A stretch of 64,000 bases of DNA from Butyriboletus loyo. Its lineage: Eukaryota > Basidiomycota > Agaricomycetes > Boletales > Boletaceae. The DNA lies in NCBI GenBank assembly GCA_038093515.1, contig JBBPSI010000061.1:62001-126000 (forward strand). Direction: 5' to 3'. Below, one piece after another: positions 35,929 to 47,703 of the stretch. The position numbers and the translations under genes were made by a program. The notes under the pieces are model-generated. The model made no database searches. It saw only the letters and a list, made by a program, of their open reading frames with translations, and was not told where the DNA came from. Each line of letters starts with the position of its first letter. The stretch's first letter is position 1.

Positions 35929-36208
35929 TAACTTTTTATGGCCATATTCTTATGTCCCTATGCTGGAGTTTTGTATATTTCGGATCTGTTGTACTTCACT
36001 GTCCCATGGTCCTTCTGTTCATACATTTCTATTTCTTTGACACTTTCCCCCGTTCATTTTATTTAACTTGGTGTACACAGCTGTGGATCTTCTGTTTATC
36101 TGCGCTCTGGTTCTATCCTTGTAGTACAATGCGATACTTTTGTGACTGGGTTATCTATGATAAGATTAGCATGACTTGCTAAATGGCTCGAAGACCTTGC
36201 TCACCAGG

Positions 36209-36811
36209 TCACCCCACAACGAGCTTGGCTAGCCGGCTTTGGGCAATCCGTCCAACATCCTCAACCGCCCTGTGGAGTTCCTGACGCCAAACGTGACTGC
36301 ATGTCTCGATGGACACAAAACTCTCTACGGCTGGCTCGTCGGGTGATAGAGAATGCGTGATGCTGAGCTTGTCTTCCATCTCCTCCGCAATCACAGCTCG
36401 GCTTCGACCATTGACGAACGTGATGTATCGTAACCCGGGATATACATGCTCATAGCACGCATTCAGATGTGCGAGCCGCGCGAGGACCTCTGGAGGGGTT
36501 GGCTGTGATGTGCCTCCGCTCTGCTCCTTCGAGCTTAGGACGGAGAGATTCTTTGTCTCCCCAATCCTGGGGTGCCCTCCGATGAACTGAGCCTGAAGCT
36601 CTGGATTCCAGTCCCGAATGATGTTCATAGACCTGCTGAGGACGCTCTCGATATTGGAACGGTGGTACACGCGGGGCTTGTCGCTCTGGGTAGCGAGCAA
36701 CTCGGGGAGTAGATATTGCGCAAGAACATCAGAGTGTTCGAAGAGGGCGATCAAGACGTCTTTGAGGGCTTGCTCAGCGTCTTGTTCGCCATCGTGGCCG
36801 TGCACGGACAT
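36209..36811 (-). CDS. OHCU decarboxylase (ureide pathway)
   Basis: Single-exon protein of 200 aa. Matches the 2-oxo-4-hydroxy-4-carboxy-5-ureidoimidazoline decarboxylase family: FIGGHPRIGE (catalytic His region), LSSKEQSG, LARLAHLNACYEHVYPGLRY, and FVNGRSRAVIAEEME. The enzyme acts after uricase and HIU hydrolase and yields S-allantoin. In human and plant enzymes the tail often carries a peroxisomal signal; here it ends AKLVVG, so no PTS1 is present. Divergent from the dehydrogenase gene across 199 bp. Confidence 0.88.
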   Translation of the reverse strand: MSVHGHDGEQDAEQALKDVLIALFEHSDVLAQYLLPELLATQSDKPRVYHRSNIESVLSRSMNIIRDWNPELQAQFIGGHPRIGETKNLSVLSSKEQSGGTSQPTPPEVLARLAHLNACYEHVYPGLRYITFVNGRSRAVIAEEMEDKLSITHSLSPDEPAVESFVSIETCSHVWRQELHRAVEDVGRIAQSRLAKLVVG

Positions 36812-37010
36812 ATCGCACGTTGATGGTAAGATTTAGACCAGCTGATCTCAGGAGCCGGACCGCCTGACGGGGCTCAGATTTTCCCGGCTTGTCCACCTGG
36901 TCAGCAGAGATCTCGAGCGGTTGTCGATGTGAAACGATATAAAATATTCCGAGAAACCTCGGGACTCCGTTCTTCCCCCTCACCTTCGGTTTCTGTGCAT
37001 GCAGCTCGCC

Positions 37011-38580
37011 ATGGCATCAGCTCAGCAACCATTTGTCTTACGCTGGGGAATCATCTCCACCGGCAGGATCTCGGGCGCTTTCGTAAAGGTGAGTTATCGC
37101 AGGTTCAAGCAGACTGGCCTGCTGATCAAGGTACCGTAAGGACGCCCTCGTCGATCCTAAGACGTAGGTGGAAATGCTCTGGGTTGTCCGCTCTCTGACT
37201 TATACCTCTAGTCGTAAGGTCCACGATGTAGTACACAAAGTGACTGCAGTCGGCTCCCGTAGCGTGAATTCAGCGGTCCAGTTCATTGCTGAGCACGCAA
37301 ACGGAGATCCATCCATCAAGGCATATGGCAGCTACGGAGAAGTCTATGCGGACAACGTAAGTAGTCGCTTCCGCCTCGCAGCATGAAATCGTTGGTTCAC
37401 CCAACTAATCACACAGAACGTCGATGCCATCTACATCGGTTGGTGGCAATATTATTTGTAAACCCAACACCGCTCATATGTGGTGATGTATCAGGTACTC
37501 CTCACACAATTCACTACGAAAATGCTTTGGATGGTATCAAAGCAAAGAAGCATGTACTCTGCGAGAAGCCAGTCACATCAAATGCCGCAGAACTCCGGTC
37601 CCTCCTCGCAGCAGCGAAAGAACACGGCGTTTTCTTTATGGAAGCCCTCTGGACAAGATTCCAGCCACTCACACTAGAGGTCAAGAAGGTTGCGGAAAGC
37701 GGTGTTCTGGGAGAACCTGTAGCATTGACGGCTGACTTGTCTGTCGATTTTGATCTGAATAGTGAGTGATTGTGGTTGGCCACATTCCGCTGACAATGAC
37801 ACGTGCATCTCAGAACTCCCACTTACTCACAGAATCCTGGACCCTGCGCTGGGAGGTGGGGCGTTACTCGACCTGTAAGTAGAATGATGTGCGGAAGGCA
37901 TGGTCCATCTCACTTATTTATTGGTGTTTAGTGGCCCTTACCCATTGATCTGGGTACGTCAATCACTCTCCAGTAATAACACCAATCTCATGACCGCTGA
38001 CAGGCCATCCTTGCGTTGTATGAACACGCTTCTAACAAGGGAGCGAAACCCTCGAACGTCACAGGCACCATGCTCAAAACGCCGTTGACGGGAGTCGATC
38101 GCAGTACCTCTTTCATAGTCACCTTCTCACCTGAGTCACCTTCTGCTCCAAATACACTTGCAGCACAGGCAGTGTTGAGTTGCAACCTCAACGCGGCTGC
38201 CTACCAAACTGGTGTTGTCATTCGCTATGAGCGCGGGACGATCACCATTGCTGCGCCTATCTATTGTCCAAAGTCATTCACTGTGCAATACTTCCAGGAG
38301 GGCAAGTCAGAGACTGTCGTGAAAGAAGAGACAAGAAAATTCGACTACGTCGGGGCTGGATGGCACTTCGAGGCAGATGAAGTTGCCCGATGCGTGAGAG
38401 ATGGGAAGACGCAGAGCGACCTTTGGGGACATGACAAGAGCTTGTTGGAAATGGAAATTTTTGACGAGGTAAGACATGGGGTACGGGTGATTTTCGTTTA
38501 CTTATTTGCATCTGCGATCCTGGCAGGTCAGACGCCAGGGCGGTTACAAATTCCCTCCTGGGGTTGAGAAGGTTCAATGA
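37011..38580 (+). CDS. Gfo/Idh/MocA oxidoreductase (dihydrodiol / D-xylose dehydrogenase-like)
   Basis: Nine exons: 37011-37088, 37141-37163, 37212-37356, 37417-37438, 37495-37761, 37814-37874, 37932-37953, 38004-38468 and 38527-38580; 378 aa. Rossmann start LRWGIISTGRISGAF (GxxxTGxIS), then VTAVGSRS, DAIYIGTPHTIHYENA, and HVLCEKPVTSNA with the catalytic Lys (about 114). Downstream are FFMEALWTRFQP, DPALGGGALLDLGPYPL and GWHFEADEVARCVRDGK. These motifs are those of the dimeric dihydrodiol dehydrogenase/NADP-dependent D-xylose 1-dehydrogenase branch. Three exons are only 22-23 nt, and all are needed to keep the motifs in frame. No signal peptide; cytosolic. The true substrate cannot be told from sequence. 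Confidence 0.9.
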
Positions 38581-38854
38581 ACTGCCACTCAACTGTGCGG
38601 TCAGTTCAATGCTCTCTAGCGACTTGCCTGGAACCATCTAAATCAGCCGTCCGGAGAATGCGTGTACACTGTACAATAGTTTTGTACCTGGAAAATTGAC
38701 ACACTGTCTGTAGCAATCGAGAAAACACACGAGTACAAGATGTTGTGGTGACCGCGGAGGATAAGGTCTAGAATACGGGCGACCTGAGTTCTGATTTGCA
38801 CTACGTTCCATGTTTGTCACCAACGTTAAGAGCACGACTACGAAGGCACACCCC

Positions 38855-39606
38855 ATGGCCGACAAGTTGAATGTTTCGTTGGAGCCGCACCTGCGAGACG
38901 CATTGACGGCTCTTCTGCGGATCTTGCCAGAAGAAACCTCTCAGCAACTAACTCTCCGCTTGTCTTCCGGAGTGAATGCGGCAGTCGTACCAGTCATCCC
39001 GTACGAGCTCATCCTGAAGATATCAAGGTGGTGCCAGACTACAGACTCTGGCAAGGCGGCCTTGCAAGCTTGTTCGCCACCCCTCGACCCACAGTCTTAC
39101 ACGATGGTCTCGTTGCTGGCTGGTACCCGCACGTCGCCCGAAAAGCATTTTCCTCCTTACATAGCGAAGGACCCCGAAGAGGATCAACGTCTGCGGGCCA
39201 AAGACAGAAAAGCTATCGCTACCTTGGTCAACGCTGTCATGAGTGTCATTGGGACCGGCGTTGCGGCTTGGTGGGCAAGCGAACATACGGGAATGCAGCT
39301 AGAATGGGTATGCAGACAGTCTATTCGCCCCTTGGTTCGTCGGGCTAACACAGCTATCAACAGCGTACGTTGTCGGCCGTATGTGCGGCACTAGTCGTCG
39401 CCTTCATCGAGATCGTACTATATATGATTTGGGACTCTCGACAGATATCGGGGCCCGCTCACAAGGATGTCCTAATTCGACACAAGGACACTGCGGAGAG
39501 CAGTAGTGACCCCGACATTGTTCCCCGAGCGTCGAGCACAGCTATCGGAGCCACGAACCTCCGCCATCGGACTACTACGTCGGCGACGGAATCCATCAAT
39601 TCATGA
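38855..39606 (+). CDS. VMA12: Vma12-like V-ATPase assembly factor (TMEM199)
   Basis: Exons 38855-39307 and 39364-39606 give 231 aa. A soluble N-terminal part (LEPHLRDALTALLRILP, SLLAGTRTSPEKHFPPYIAK) is followed by a charged linker (DPEEDQRLRAKDRKA) and two membrane segments, VNAVMSVIGTGVAAWWA and LSAVCAALVVAFIEIVLYMI. This order is that of Vma12/TMEM199, an ER protein that with Vma22 assembles the Vo sector of the V-ATPase. The start at 38855 has a better context (CCCCATGGCC) than the in-frame ATG at 38810, which would add 15 residues. The C-terminus is a Ser/Thr-rich cytosolic tail. Confidence 0.85.
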
Positions 39607-39814
39607 CGTTCCTTGCTACTTGCGCGTTCTCTCCATGATTTACCAAATCTTCTAGAGTTGTAGGAATGGAATAGCACAAACTTGCGCCAAGTAGCAGTGC
39701 TTCCTTACTACGGAAGCAGGGGAGTTGTTGTGTTTCATTCCAGGTTCAGGGCACTCAGAGGATCAACATTGTACTACTTGTATCAGACACGAGTCAATAA
39801 GCTACATCATCTTC

Positions 39815-41859
39815 TCATCCTTTCTTTCCCTTCTTTTTCTTGTTGACGGGTACGATAGGGGTTGGCAGCTCAACAGAACCTCCAGCTGCCTCAGCTTCAG
39901 CACCTTGACCTTGTTCGATCTTCGTGCGTGCTTCCAAGAAGAACATGACATCCCTAAGCTGATCTTGAAGTTCGGATATCTTCTCGTCGTGCTCCTGCTT
40001 TTGCCTCTCCAAGAGTTCCGCCCGCTCCTTCATCTTTCCCAAATTCTTAAGCAGTCCCTCACTGACTGCCTTTTCTTCCTTGAGCTCTTTCTCAAATTTC
40101 CGAGCGAGCTCGGCGACTTTATCCGCCCTTTTCTCCACTTTCTGCTTTTCCCGATGTATCGCCTCCAGTTTCTCCCCTTCTTCGCTCCGGCGTAGTTGTT
40201 CCTGTGTCACCGCTTCCGCCTTGCCCTCTTCTACTTCACGACCAAGTTTCTCCACTATGCTCCGGAGCTGGTCGACCTGGGTCTTTAACTGTGTGATCTG
40301 TTCCTCGTAGAAAGACCTCTGGGAATCGAGTTGAGATGTGAGCAAATATGAATATTCAATGCCAATGGCTTCTATTTTTTCTGCGCTAAGAGCATCGGCA
40401 TGACTCGGTCCTGGTGTATCATCGTCCCTGGAGTTCATGCCCATGGAAGACGAGGCAGAGGGAAGCTCAACCAACTTTCCATCTGCCTTGTTTTGGATCA
40501 GTCGGTGGACATACCCATCACTGGCATAGTCCCAAACACGCTGTGTCTCCAATTCAAGGGCATAGAGATGTGTCGTATTTTCATAGTGGGCGTGGGCATG
40601 TGCGCGACCATAGCGATCGCAGCCAATGTTTCCGCAAATGAGACATATCCAAAGGTTTGTCGTGGATGGGCAATCAGCACAGGCTGAGATGGATGGCGTG
40701 GATACATTCGCAAATGGAACAGCACGTGAACGCGATGTCGCGGGATGGGAGGACAGCAGCGTCTGAGAGTACCGGCAGACTGGACACCTGTAATTTAATT
40801 GTAAATGATTTTGAGGAACGTGTCAAGAATAGTGGACCAACCGGCTATCTCCCCATTTGCTGAGGCACATGCAGTGAAATGTGTGAGAGCAAGGAACGGT
40901 AATCAGACCCGTCACCGCAGCGTCCATTCTCTCGAGGCACACTGGACAGGTCGGAAGTTCGTACATTAGGGACTGTGGAGAGCCCAACCGAGATATCGTT
41001 GCGGACACAGAGTCGTCTGTATCAATCTCCACGGATAAAACACGTACAACATGACATGTCTCCGGCTGGGAACAGGTTTGAGAGAGCTCCCAACAAAAGC
41101 GTTAGCAACGGACTCACATCCATCGAATTAAATGGCTTTCCATTATAAGCTTCCACAAATTCCGTCGCTTCTTCTGACCGTCTAAATCTGATAAGAGCTA
41201 TCGAACGATTAGGCGTAGAGTCCCTACAAGAGATGTTCTGAGAAGTCACTATAAGCCGGAAGCGATACCACAGGAAAAACACTGACCGAACCAACCGAAG
41301 ATGAGCCATTCCTTCCGCGGCCGGTGCCACGAATGCAAGAAAATCTGAGGGTGTCATCCATGCTGGAACAGCGAGGACGCCTAGGGTGACTCCATCATCC
41401 GGGTTCACTTCTCTTTCCGAGGGAAAAGATGCCAGCTTGTCGGCATCCGGCCGTCTATCGCAGTCGCGGTACACATGCACAACACCTTCCGGCAGGTTTG
41501 TGGAGCCAGACTTTGTACGGGTGTGTGGAACGAAAGTTGCAGTAGCAGGCCCTATTATCAAAACATTCTGAATTTCGTCGGGATCATTGCTGAGGACGCG
41601 TACCTCTGGCATTCTCGTTCCTTTTATCAGCGTAGACAGACATATTCTCGAAATCAATCCAGTCCAGTCGTATGGGGCCAAATCTGTAGTCTTTATGGGT
41701 GGGATTGAAGATCGCGTTCCTTCTCGAGGTTGGCTTCGCAGACTGCGATGGAAGATGCTCGAATACAGATTTCGGTAAGAAAGTATGGACAACGACGGGA
41801 TGTGACTGAGATATCTCTGTTTTTCTCTGCACGACGATTCGTATATGATAACTGCGCAT
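39815..41859 (-). CDS. ETP1: BRAP2/Etp1-type RING and UBP zinc-finger protein
   Basis: Exons 41604-41859, 41287-41551, 41118-41223, 40842-41065 and 39815-40787; 607 aa. N-terminal RRM-like BRAP2 domain (GVLAVPAWMTPSDFLAFVAP, SIALIRFRRSEEATEFVEAY, CHVVRVLSVEID), RING finger from about 249 (CPVCLERMD, PCSHTFHCMCLSKW, RCPVCRYSQ), UBP-type zinc finger from about 320 (CADCPSTTNLWICLICGNIG, HAHAHYENTTHLYALE) and a long coiled coil (about 395-560). It ends in a Lys-rich KKKKGKKG tail. BRAP2 (IMP) is a Ras-responsive E3 ligase that tethers the KSR/MAPK module; yeast Etp1 acts in ethanol tolerance and amino-acid transporter turnover. Intron 41552-41603 was chosen for its GTACGC donor and correct phase. 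Divergent from Ataxin-10 by only 114 bp. Confidence 0.88.
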
Positions 41860-41973
41860 TATGTTGCGGAGTGATGTAGCATGGTGTTGGCCAGTCGTCA
41901 AGTTATTGAGTCGCCAGGGGCAGCTAACCTATCGTGGAAATAATTATCTCAGTGACTGGCACCAACCCAGACA

Positions 41974-44026
41974 ATGACCAACACCGATGCATTCTCCGTC
42001 AACACAAACTTTTGCAGGTTCTGTGACGCGTTTCTCATCGGGAAGGGTAAGAATGCTATCACCACCGTCACTGACACGGCGGCGTTGGATAGCATTGCCA
42101 ATGACCTTGCCCGGGACGAAGGTCTCAGGTATGCACTAGCCATACGCGCGGTAAAGCCGCTGATTTAGGGATAGGGTACAAATGGGCACTGATAACCCAT
42201 CGGTATGGCCCAGCCTCCACCAGGCATGGGATACACTGGCTGGACAAGTCGCGTTCGATGAGGGCGATGCGCCAACTCGGTCTCTCGTAACGAGCTTGGC
42301 GAGGTTCACCAGAAACCTTGTCGCAGCTGTACCGAGCAATCAGCAGAATGCATTGTGAGCTCAGATAACTATTTCCCGTGACAGCGAGACCGAGTCAAAG
42401 CTCCAAGTGCGAGCGAACCTTCTCTGCGGCGCATCCTGTATGCTTATAGTTCCTGGTCAGCAACGCAGGATCCACAATGTAAGCGATATTTCTTCGTGGA
42501 AATGTAATGTTCACTCCGTTCATATCTCGTACAGCATATGCAGCCACGCGTATGTTAATTCAGACACTTTCAAACATGGTAACTTCGAACGATGACCTCA
42601 TGTCCCATCTGTGGGAGACTTCCATGAATCTGTCTGAGGAACAAGTCGTGTTCATGTGAGTTCCGAGCTGGCTGTGTCGCTATTTTAGGTTTCTCCCCTA
42701 ACTATCTGAAGTCGACTGTTGAGTTCCCCTGATACTCGAACACTTTTATCGCTCCTTGTACTCCTGGTCAATTGTGTCCACGGGAGCAACCACCGGCGGT
42801 ATGCAACTTATAGTGTTCCCTTTGCCTCTAGTCTTACCACGCTTTTCTAAAAGGGGATTACTTGCCGAAACGCAAGTTGGTGCTAGGATATGCATTACAC
42901 TCCTGGATCGCATGGCTACTCTATATGACGCGGAAGACTCTAGTGACGAGGGGAAAGCATTCGACTATGGGTAAACTCGGGATTCCCATCACCCTGGACC
43001 ATGTGCTGAGCGACTTTCCTAGGTATCATCTGTTTGCGCACTTATTCGACGGCGGTTTTGCGCCGCAATTGTATGTGAACTTGAAAGTGTACGTTTTCTC
43101 CTGCCGGTTGGAATAACGATTGACCCATTGCACTGGAAGTACGGATGAAATAATCGTATCCCACCAAACCACATTACTCAAGCTATTAGACTCATACCTC
43201 CACTCCTCACATTCGTCGACGGCACTCGCGGAGATGTGCCCTATGCTAACAGCATGCTTTTTCGAACTTTGCACGTTTTCCACCCAGGCAGTCAGAAAAT
43301 CGATTGGAACAGTGTCAGTAGATAATGTGGCTGGTCTCAGTGGCGACTTGTCAAGTCATGGTGGCTTCGATCTCATTTTACCAAAAGCATGTGAGGCGCT
43401 TGTGCTAGTGACGCAGTGCCTTGTCAGCGCCATGCTTGAGTCCGAAGAAAATCGCATCGGAAAAAACTCAAAGGATGACTCGTCGCCGCTTATTCGGGGT
43501 GCGATTTCGCCGCATGGTCAAGATACAGCAGTATGCGCTATAGGTAAGTTCCCTATCAAAACCCGCATGACAGCGTGTTTGGATTAGGATATTGCCATAG
43601 AATTGCTGCGACTTCTGGATGTTTTCCTCCCGCGGATTAATTTCGGGAAACCGGTTTCATCTTCCAAACCAGTCCAAAGTACTCCCGGGGCAACGGTTCC
43701 AACGGGGTTCTCATATGTAAAACGTGATCTCGTGCGTCTACTGGGCATTTTGTGCCACAAAGACAGAAGGATACAGGATTCAATTCGCCATTGTAAAGGT
43801 ATCACTGTGATCATGAACATGTGTGTGGTGGATGAACGCAATCCCTGTGCGTCGCCCAATCTGCCATTCGAATCGTCCTTGTGGAATAACGAAATGGTTA
43901 GATCTACGTGAACATGCTATATTCACACTTCACAATCTCCTCGAGGATAACGAAGAAAACCAAAACGTGGTGACCAGTATCCAACCTTCTGAAAGGTGGG
44001 ACCAAGACGGAATATTACAGAGGTAA
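41974..44026 (+). CDS. Ataxin-10 homologue (armadillo-like, Ctr86 in yeasts)
   Basis: Ten exons: 41974-42128, 42169-42354, 42408-42478, 42535-42655, 42712-42798, 42854-42970, 43023-43088, 43140-43543, 43601-43846 and 43902-44026; 525 aa. The C-terminal Atx10 signature is clear: VKRDLVRLLGILCHKDRRIQ, ITVIMNMCVVDERNPYLREH, AIFTLHNLLEDNEENQNVV. Upstream helices follow the armadillo pattern (LRRILYAYSSWSA, RMLIQTLSNMVTSNDDLMSH, IELLRLLDVFLPRI). Several exons are short and could only be joined by following this family pattern. Ataxin-10 is a cytosolic scaffold linked to cytokinesis and signalling; fungal function is poorly known. Confidence 0.85.
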
Positions 44027-44090
44027 CTGTGTTGGTGTATATAACGGAACAAACGCGACGCGTAAATGAAAAAAAAAACAACGAAGTGCC

Positions 44091-45781
44091 CTACTCGTCT
44101 TCATCCTCTTCAAAGGTCAACGTTCTCTTCGTCTTTCGCGTACCTGATCCAGCTTTGCGCACCCTATGCTCTTCGTCCTCCTCCTCACTTTCCACATCCA
44201 TATCATCCCCACCCGAGGAGTCGTGGTTTTTCCTTTTCCGTTCTTCCTCCTGCTGCTGATCAATTTTTGCGTCCAAGCGATCCAGAGGATCCTCTTCCTC
44301 TTCCTCGCGGCGACGGCGCTTTTTTCCCGAACCTTCTGCAAACCTTCTATCCTCATCCGACTCGTCGGCGACAACAAAGTCATCTTCCTGGTACTCCCCA
44401 CCCTTGCGTGCCTCTGCCTTCCGTTTGGCACCACGTCCGTCTTCTTCATCTTCGGAGCCCTCATACTCTGGCTCTTCATCATCCGTCCAAACATCGTGAC
44501 CCGAACGTTTCCTTTGGCCAGAGTTCCGTTTTCTGCGTGCTCCGAATCCTGCATCATCCGTTTTCTTTTTGAATTTCCTGGCGGAAAGCCTTAGTAACTC
44601 CTGTTTTTCTCGTTCGGGGTCCATGGTGGGATCAGGAACCATGCGCAATCGCGCAACTTTGCTATGTTTTTGGCCGACCGCGCGGACTAGCATGCGATGT
44701 GTTTCGGACTGCATACCAGTCGGCCGCAAAGTCATGTAACCTGTGATGACGGCTTCTGCCTGAAGGACCTCTGACCTCTTGTGCTGTGCGACAAGATACG
44801 TCAAACCTTGAGATTTCAAACCGGATGATTGTGATGGAGAAGTAGTCTGAGAAGCTGCTTGTGAGCCTCCGATCGACTGGCGAATAACGCCCCCAGAGGT
44901 GTCAATAGTTTGGTTGATGTCAAAGAGCTCTTTGCCTAGCCGGAGGCTCAGGGAACCATCAGACCAACGGATGATCCGACTGTTTGATTGACGCTTCTGC
45001 AATCCAGATATAAAAGATGTTAATGCGAGTAAACGGGCGCTCACATCCTGACCAAATTCGTCCTTAATCCACCTCCATCGCACTGTATTTTCCACTTTCA
45101 GCTTTATGGACATGCTTTTCTCGCGAATGCTCTCGTTTGGGTGGGAGTCTTCCTCGTCATGTTCCGGACCCACATAGGTGTCAGGATGAAATGGCTTTGA
45201 GTCCACTTTGACGAAATTAGGTACGCGAATTATCCAGTGCTAGGAGAGTAGTGAGCGTCATGCCATGCAGAGGACGGACATATTTTACATCACCGTCAGA
45301 GGTCCTTGGAATTGCGATATTCGGTATGGAAACGTTGACTTCCTGGATCTCTGGCACCACGGGAGCTGGTTCGTCGGTTTCCGTATACTCGAGCGCCCGT
45401 CGACGATCTTTTTCGGTTTGCGAGAGTTCATCAGAATCGTACCCTGACTCTGCAGGTGTAGCGGCAAGGCTTCTGCATACGTGTAGTATGAGCATAAGGG
45501 AATGTATTATGAGGCAACACGAAAGCGCACGTTTCAGATTTGGCTTGCTTAGACTCATCCACTTCTGCGTCTTGTCCGAAAAGATCATCTATTGCCTCGT
45601 CCCCACCTCCCCGGTGTATCGCAGCCTGTCCCGGGACGGAGTTTGGTTCCTGTTTGACCTCTGGCTCATTGCCTGAGGTTTCCATGTCGACATCTTGTTC
45701 CTGAGTACGAGAAGATAGTGCAGACGGATAGCTGTGGTTGTAGCGCACGGGTTCCTCAAGCGCACCTGCCAGGGAGGACAT
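44091..45781 (-). CDS. LEO1: Leo1, Paf1-complex subunit
   Basis: Exons 45531-45781, 45289-45472 and 44091-45239 give 527 aa. An acidic disordered N-terminus (DEAIDDLFGQDAEVDES) leads to the Leo1 core starting HWIIRVPNFVKVDSKPFHPD (about 146), followed by ENTVRWRWIKDEFGQ, SNSRIIRWSDGSLSLRLG, LTYLVAQHKRSEVLQ, and KHSKVARLRMVPDPTMDPE. The tail alternates Lys/Arg and Asp/Glu blocks (EEPEYEGSEDEEDGRG) as usual for Leo1. The protein binds Paf1 and associates with elongating RNA polymerase II. The tail stays open to 44091 without an intron. Confidence 0.92.
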
Positions 45782-46308
45782 GATTGGTCGACCAGAAGAG
45801 AGCTGTCACTGAACGTTTGAACACCCAAATTTGGCAGCGAGCACAAATTGCCACTGACGGCTACTCCAACTTCTTCTTATCGTAACCAAGTATGCAGGAT
45901 GCACAACTTTTCCCTGCACTGAATTCCCGGGGCGACCTCTTTCCTTCTCTTGGACGGTTCGGCCAGTGCTATGCACCGGGTTCTGAACACTGGTTGCTGG
46001 CGGCGTGGCTGTTCTTAGACTTTCCAGAATGTCAATTCGGAACATTCGCCCAGGCCAAGTCTCAAACCTCGGGATCGCGGTACTAGTTGGCGTGTAACAC
46101 ATATACAGTAGGCATAGGTCTGCCGTAATCTGGACCTGCCAACAGGCCTGAACCTCCGAGTTGTATCATTAGCTCTTTGCGAGCGCTCAGCTCACGCGTT
46201 CCAGCCGCCTCATCACAGCATTATGCTGTGGATCATGCATCAATTTCTGCGCTAGCGATTGCGCATATAAACCGTGCCCAATTGATTTGATCGTTGGTCA
46301 TAACCATC
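45782..46308. other. Intergenic region between divergent genes
   Basis: 527 bp between the LEO1 start (-) and the first orphan paralogue (+). No gene supported. It holds the promoters of both. Confidence 0.5.
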
Positions 46309-47703
46309 ATGAATGGGGATTCGGGCCACCAGTCAAACTCATACTCTAGCCTTTATGGCTCGACAGGTGATAACGATCGCTATCAGGTGTCTGGCGACAT
46401 CGGATACGACATGAATTATTCTCTTACCGCGGACATGGTTGATCTCATTCACCCCTCTGTGAGTATAGTTTTCATTCTAGGCGAGCGATCGCTGAGTCGT
46501 GTAGATGCCCGCCGACTTCCTTCATATGGCTCCTTTCAGTGACACCTCTTATGCTGAGAACACCCTGCTTTTTCCTCCCGGAAATACGTCAATCAGCCAA
46601 CGGCAGCAAGCAATCCAGCAGCTCCATATCGATACCCAACTGAGCTCCTGCCGAATCAGCGATCCAGACAGTTCCACAGCGTCAAGCACCTCTTTTCACA
46701 TGTTACATACACCCCACCTTCTACTATACCCTAGTTTTCAGCCAGCCATTCATACTTCCCCGGTCCAATCAGCTCCGGTAGAAAGTGGAATGTTGATGCC
46801 AGTATGTGGGCGAGATATTTAGGACGTTCCATTTTGATTTTTTTTGTGGTTTATAGGATTTCGAGAAGCTGCCACCTCTCCCAGCGTCACCGTTGTCATG
46901 TTACTCGCCAAGCTTTGAAGGGGATACGCTCGACGCTCCTACAGCCCCCCTTCCCACTGAATCTGTAATTTTTTTTTTCGTCCGGTGCTACAGGCAAAAT
47001 CTAATTTTGGGCGTTAGTACGTAGTGACGCAGGTGCCGATGCCCCACATCGTTGAGTGGAAGAGGGTGATCGAGCAATGTGGGATCAATGATTTCGTCCC
47101 TCAGACGGTGTATCAACCGTACACCGAGGCCGACAGGAAGCGGTACATTCGAGACGTGGAGTTGCAAGAAACTATCTTCTTCCACACGGATAGTTCAATC
47201 GAATTAGGCATATCCCTCGATGATGCCCTAAGACAAAGACTAAGGCACCTAAAAGACAAGGACGATCGTATGTTTGTCAACTGTGGACCTTCTGTGTCAA
47301 TCCGTATCCAGGCATGTATTCGGGGACTTTTCCAGCTCACCGATTAACACGTTTCTCCAGTGGCCGGGCTACGCACCATGGTCAAAACAGATTCCGACAA
47401 TGGATTTCAGGACTCCCAAGGGTCATATCACCAGAGCCAAGCTTGCGAAAAATATTGCCACTTGTATTCGGCGTTTTGCAAAAGTGGGTAAAACTCGATG
47501 TTTGTACTTTCGGTTTTCGTTGACGTTAGTTCTAGGCTATGCAAAACAAGCCAATGGAAGCGGAGTCTGATGTAAGGTGGAAAGTAGGAGAGCAACATAT
47601 CAAGGTTGAACACCTTATCCTGGTGTCCCTCCACCACGTATCGAAAGGCAGTTGGCAACCGCAACTTCGCTTTCGCAGTCCGTTTACTACGTTTTCTTGT
47701 TAG
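46309..47703 (+). CDS. Orphan protein A, first of a tandem paralogue pair
   Basis: Exons 46309-46458, 46505-46801, 46857-46964, 47033-47311, 47361-47483 and 47536-47703 give 374 aa. The first 185 residues are Ser/Pro-rich and disordered. The C-terminal 190 residues form a domain shared with protein B: FVPQTVYQPYTEADRKRYI, MFVNCGPSVSIRIQWPGY, ITRAKLAKNIATCIRRF, NKPMEAESD and EQHIKVEHLILVSLHHVSKG followed by SWQPQLRFR. Invariant Cys-Gly-Pro, WPGY and HHVSKGSWQPQ suggest a folded, possibly nucleic-acid or protein binding module; no known family is evident to me. I believe similar hypothetical proteins occur in other Agaricomycetes. Intron 47312-47360 appears to be GC-AG (CAG|GCATGT). No signal peptide or membrane segment. 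Confidence 0.75.
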
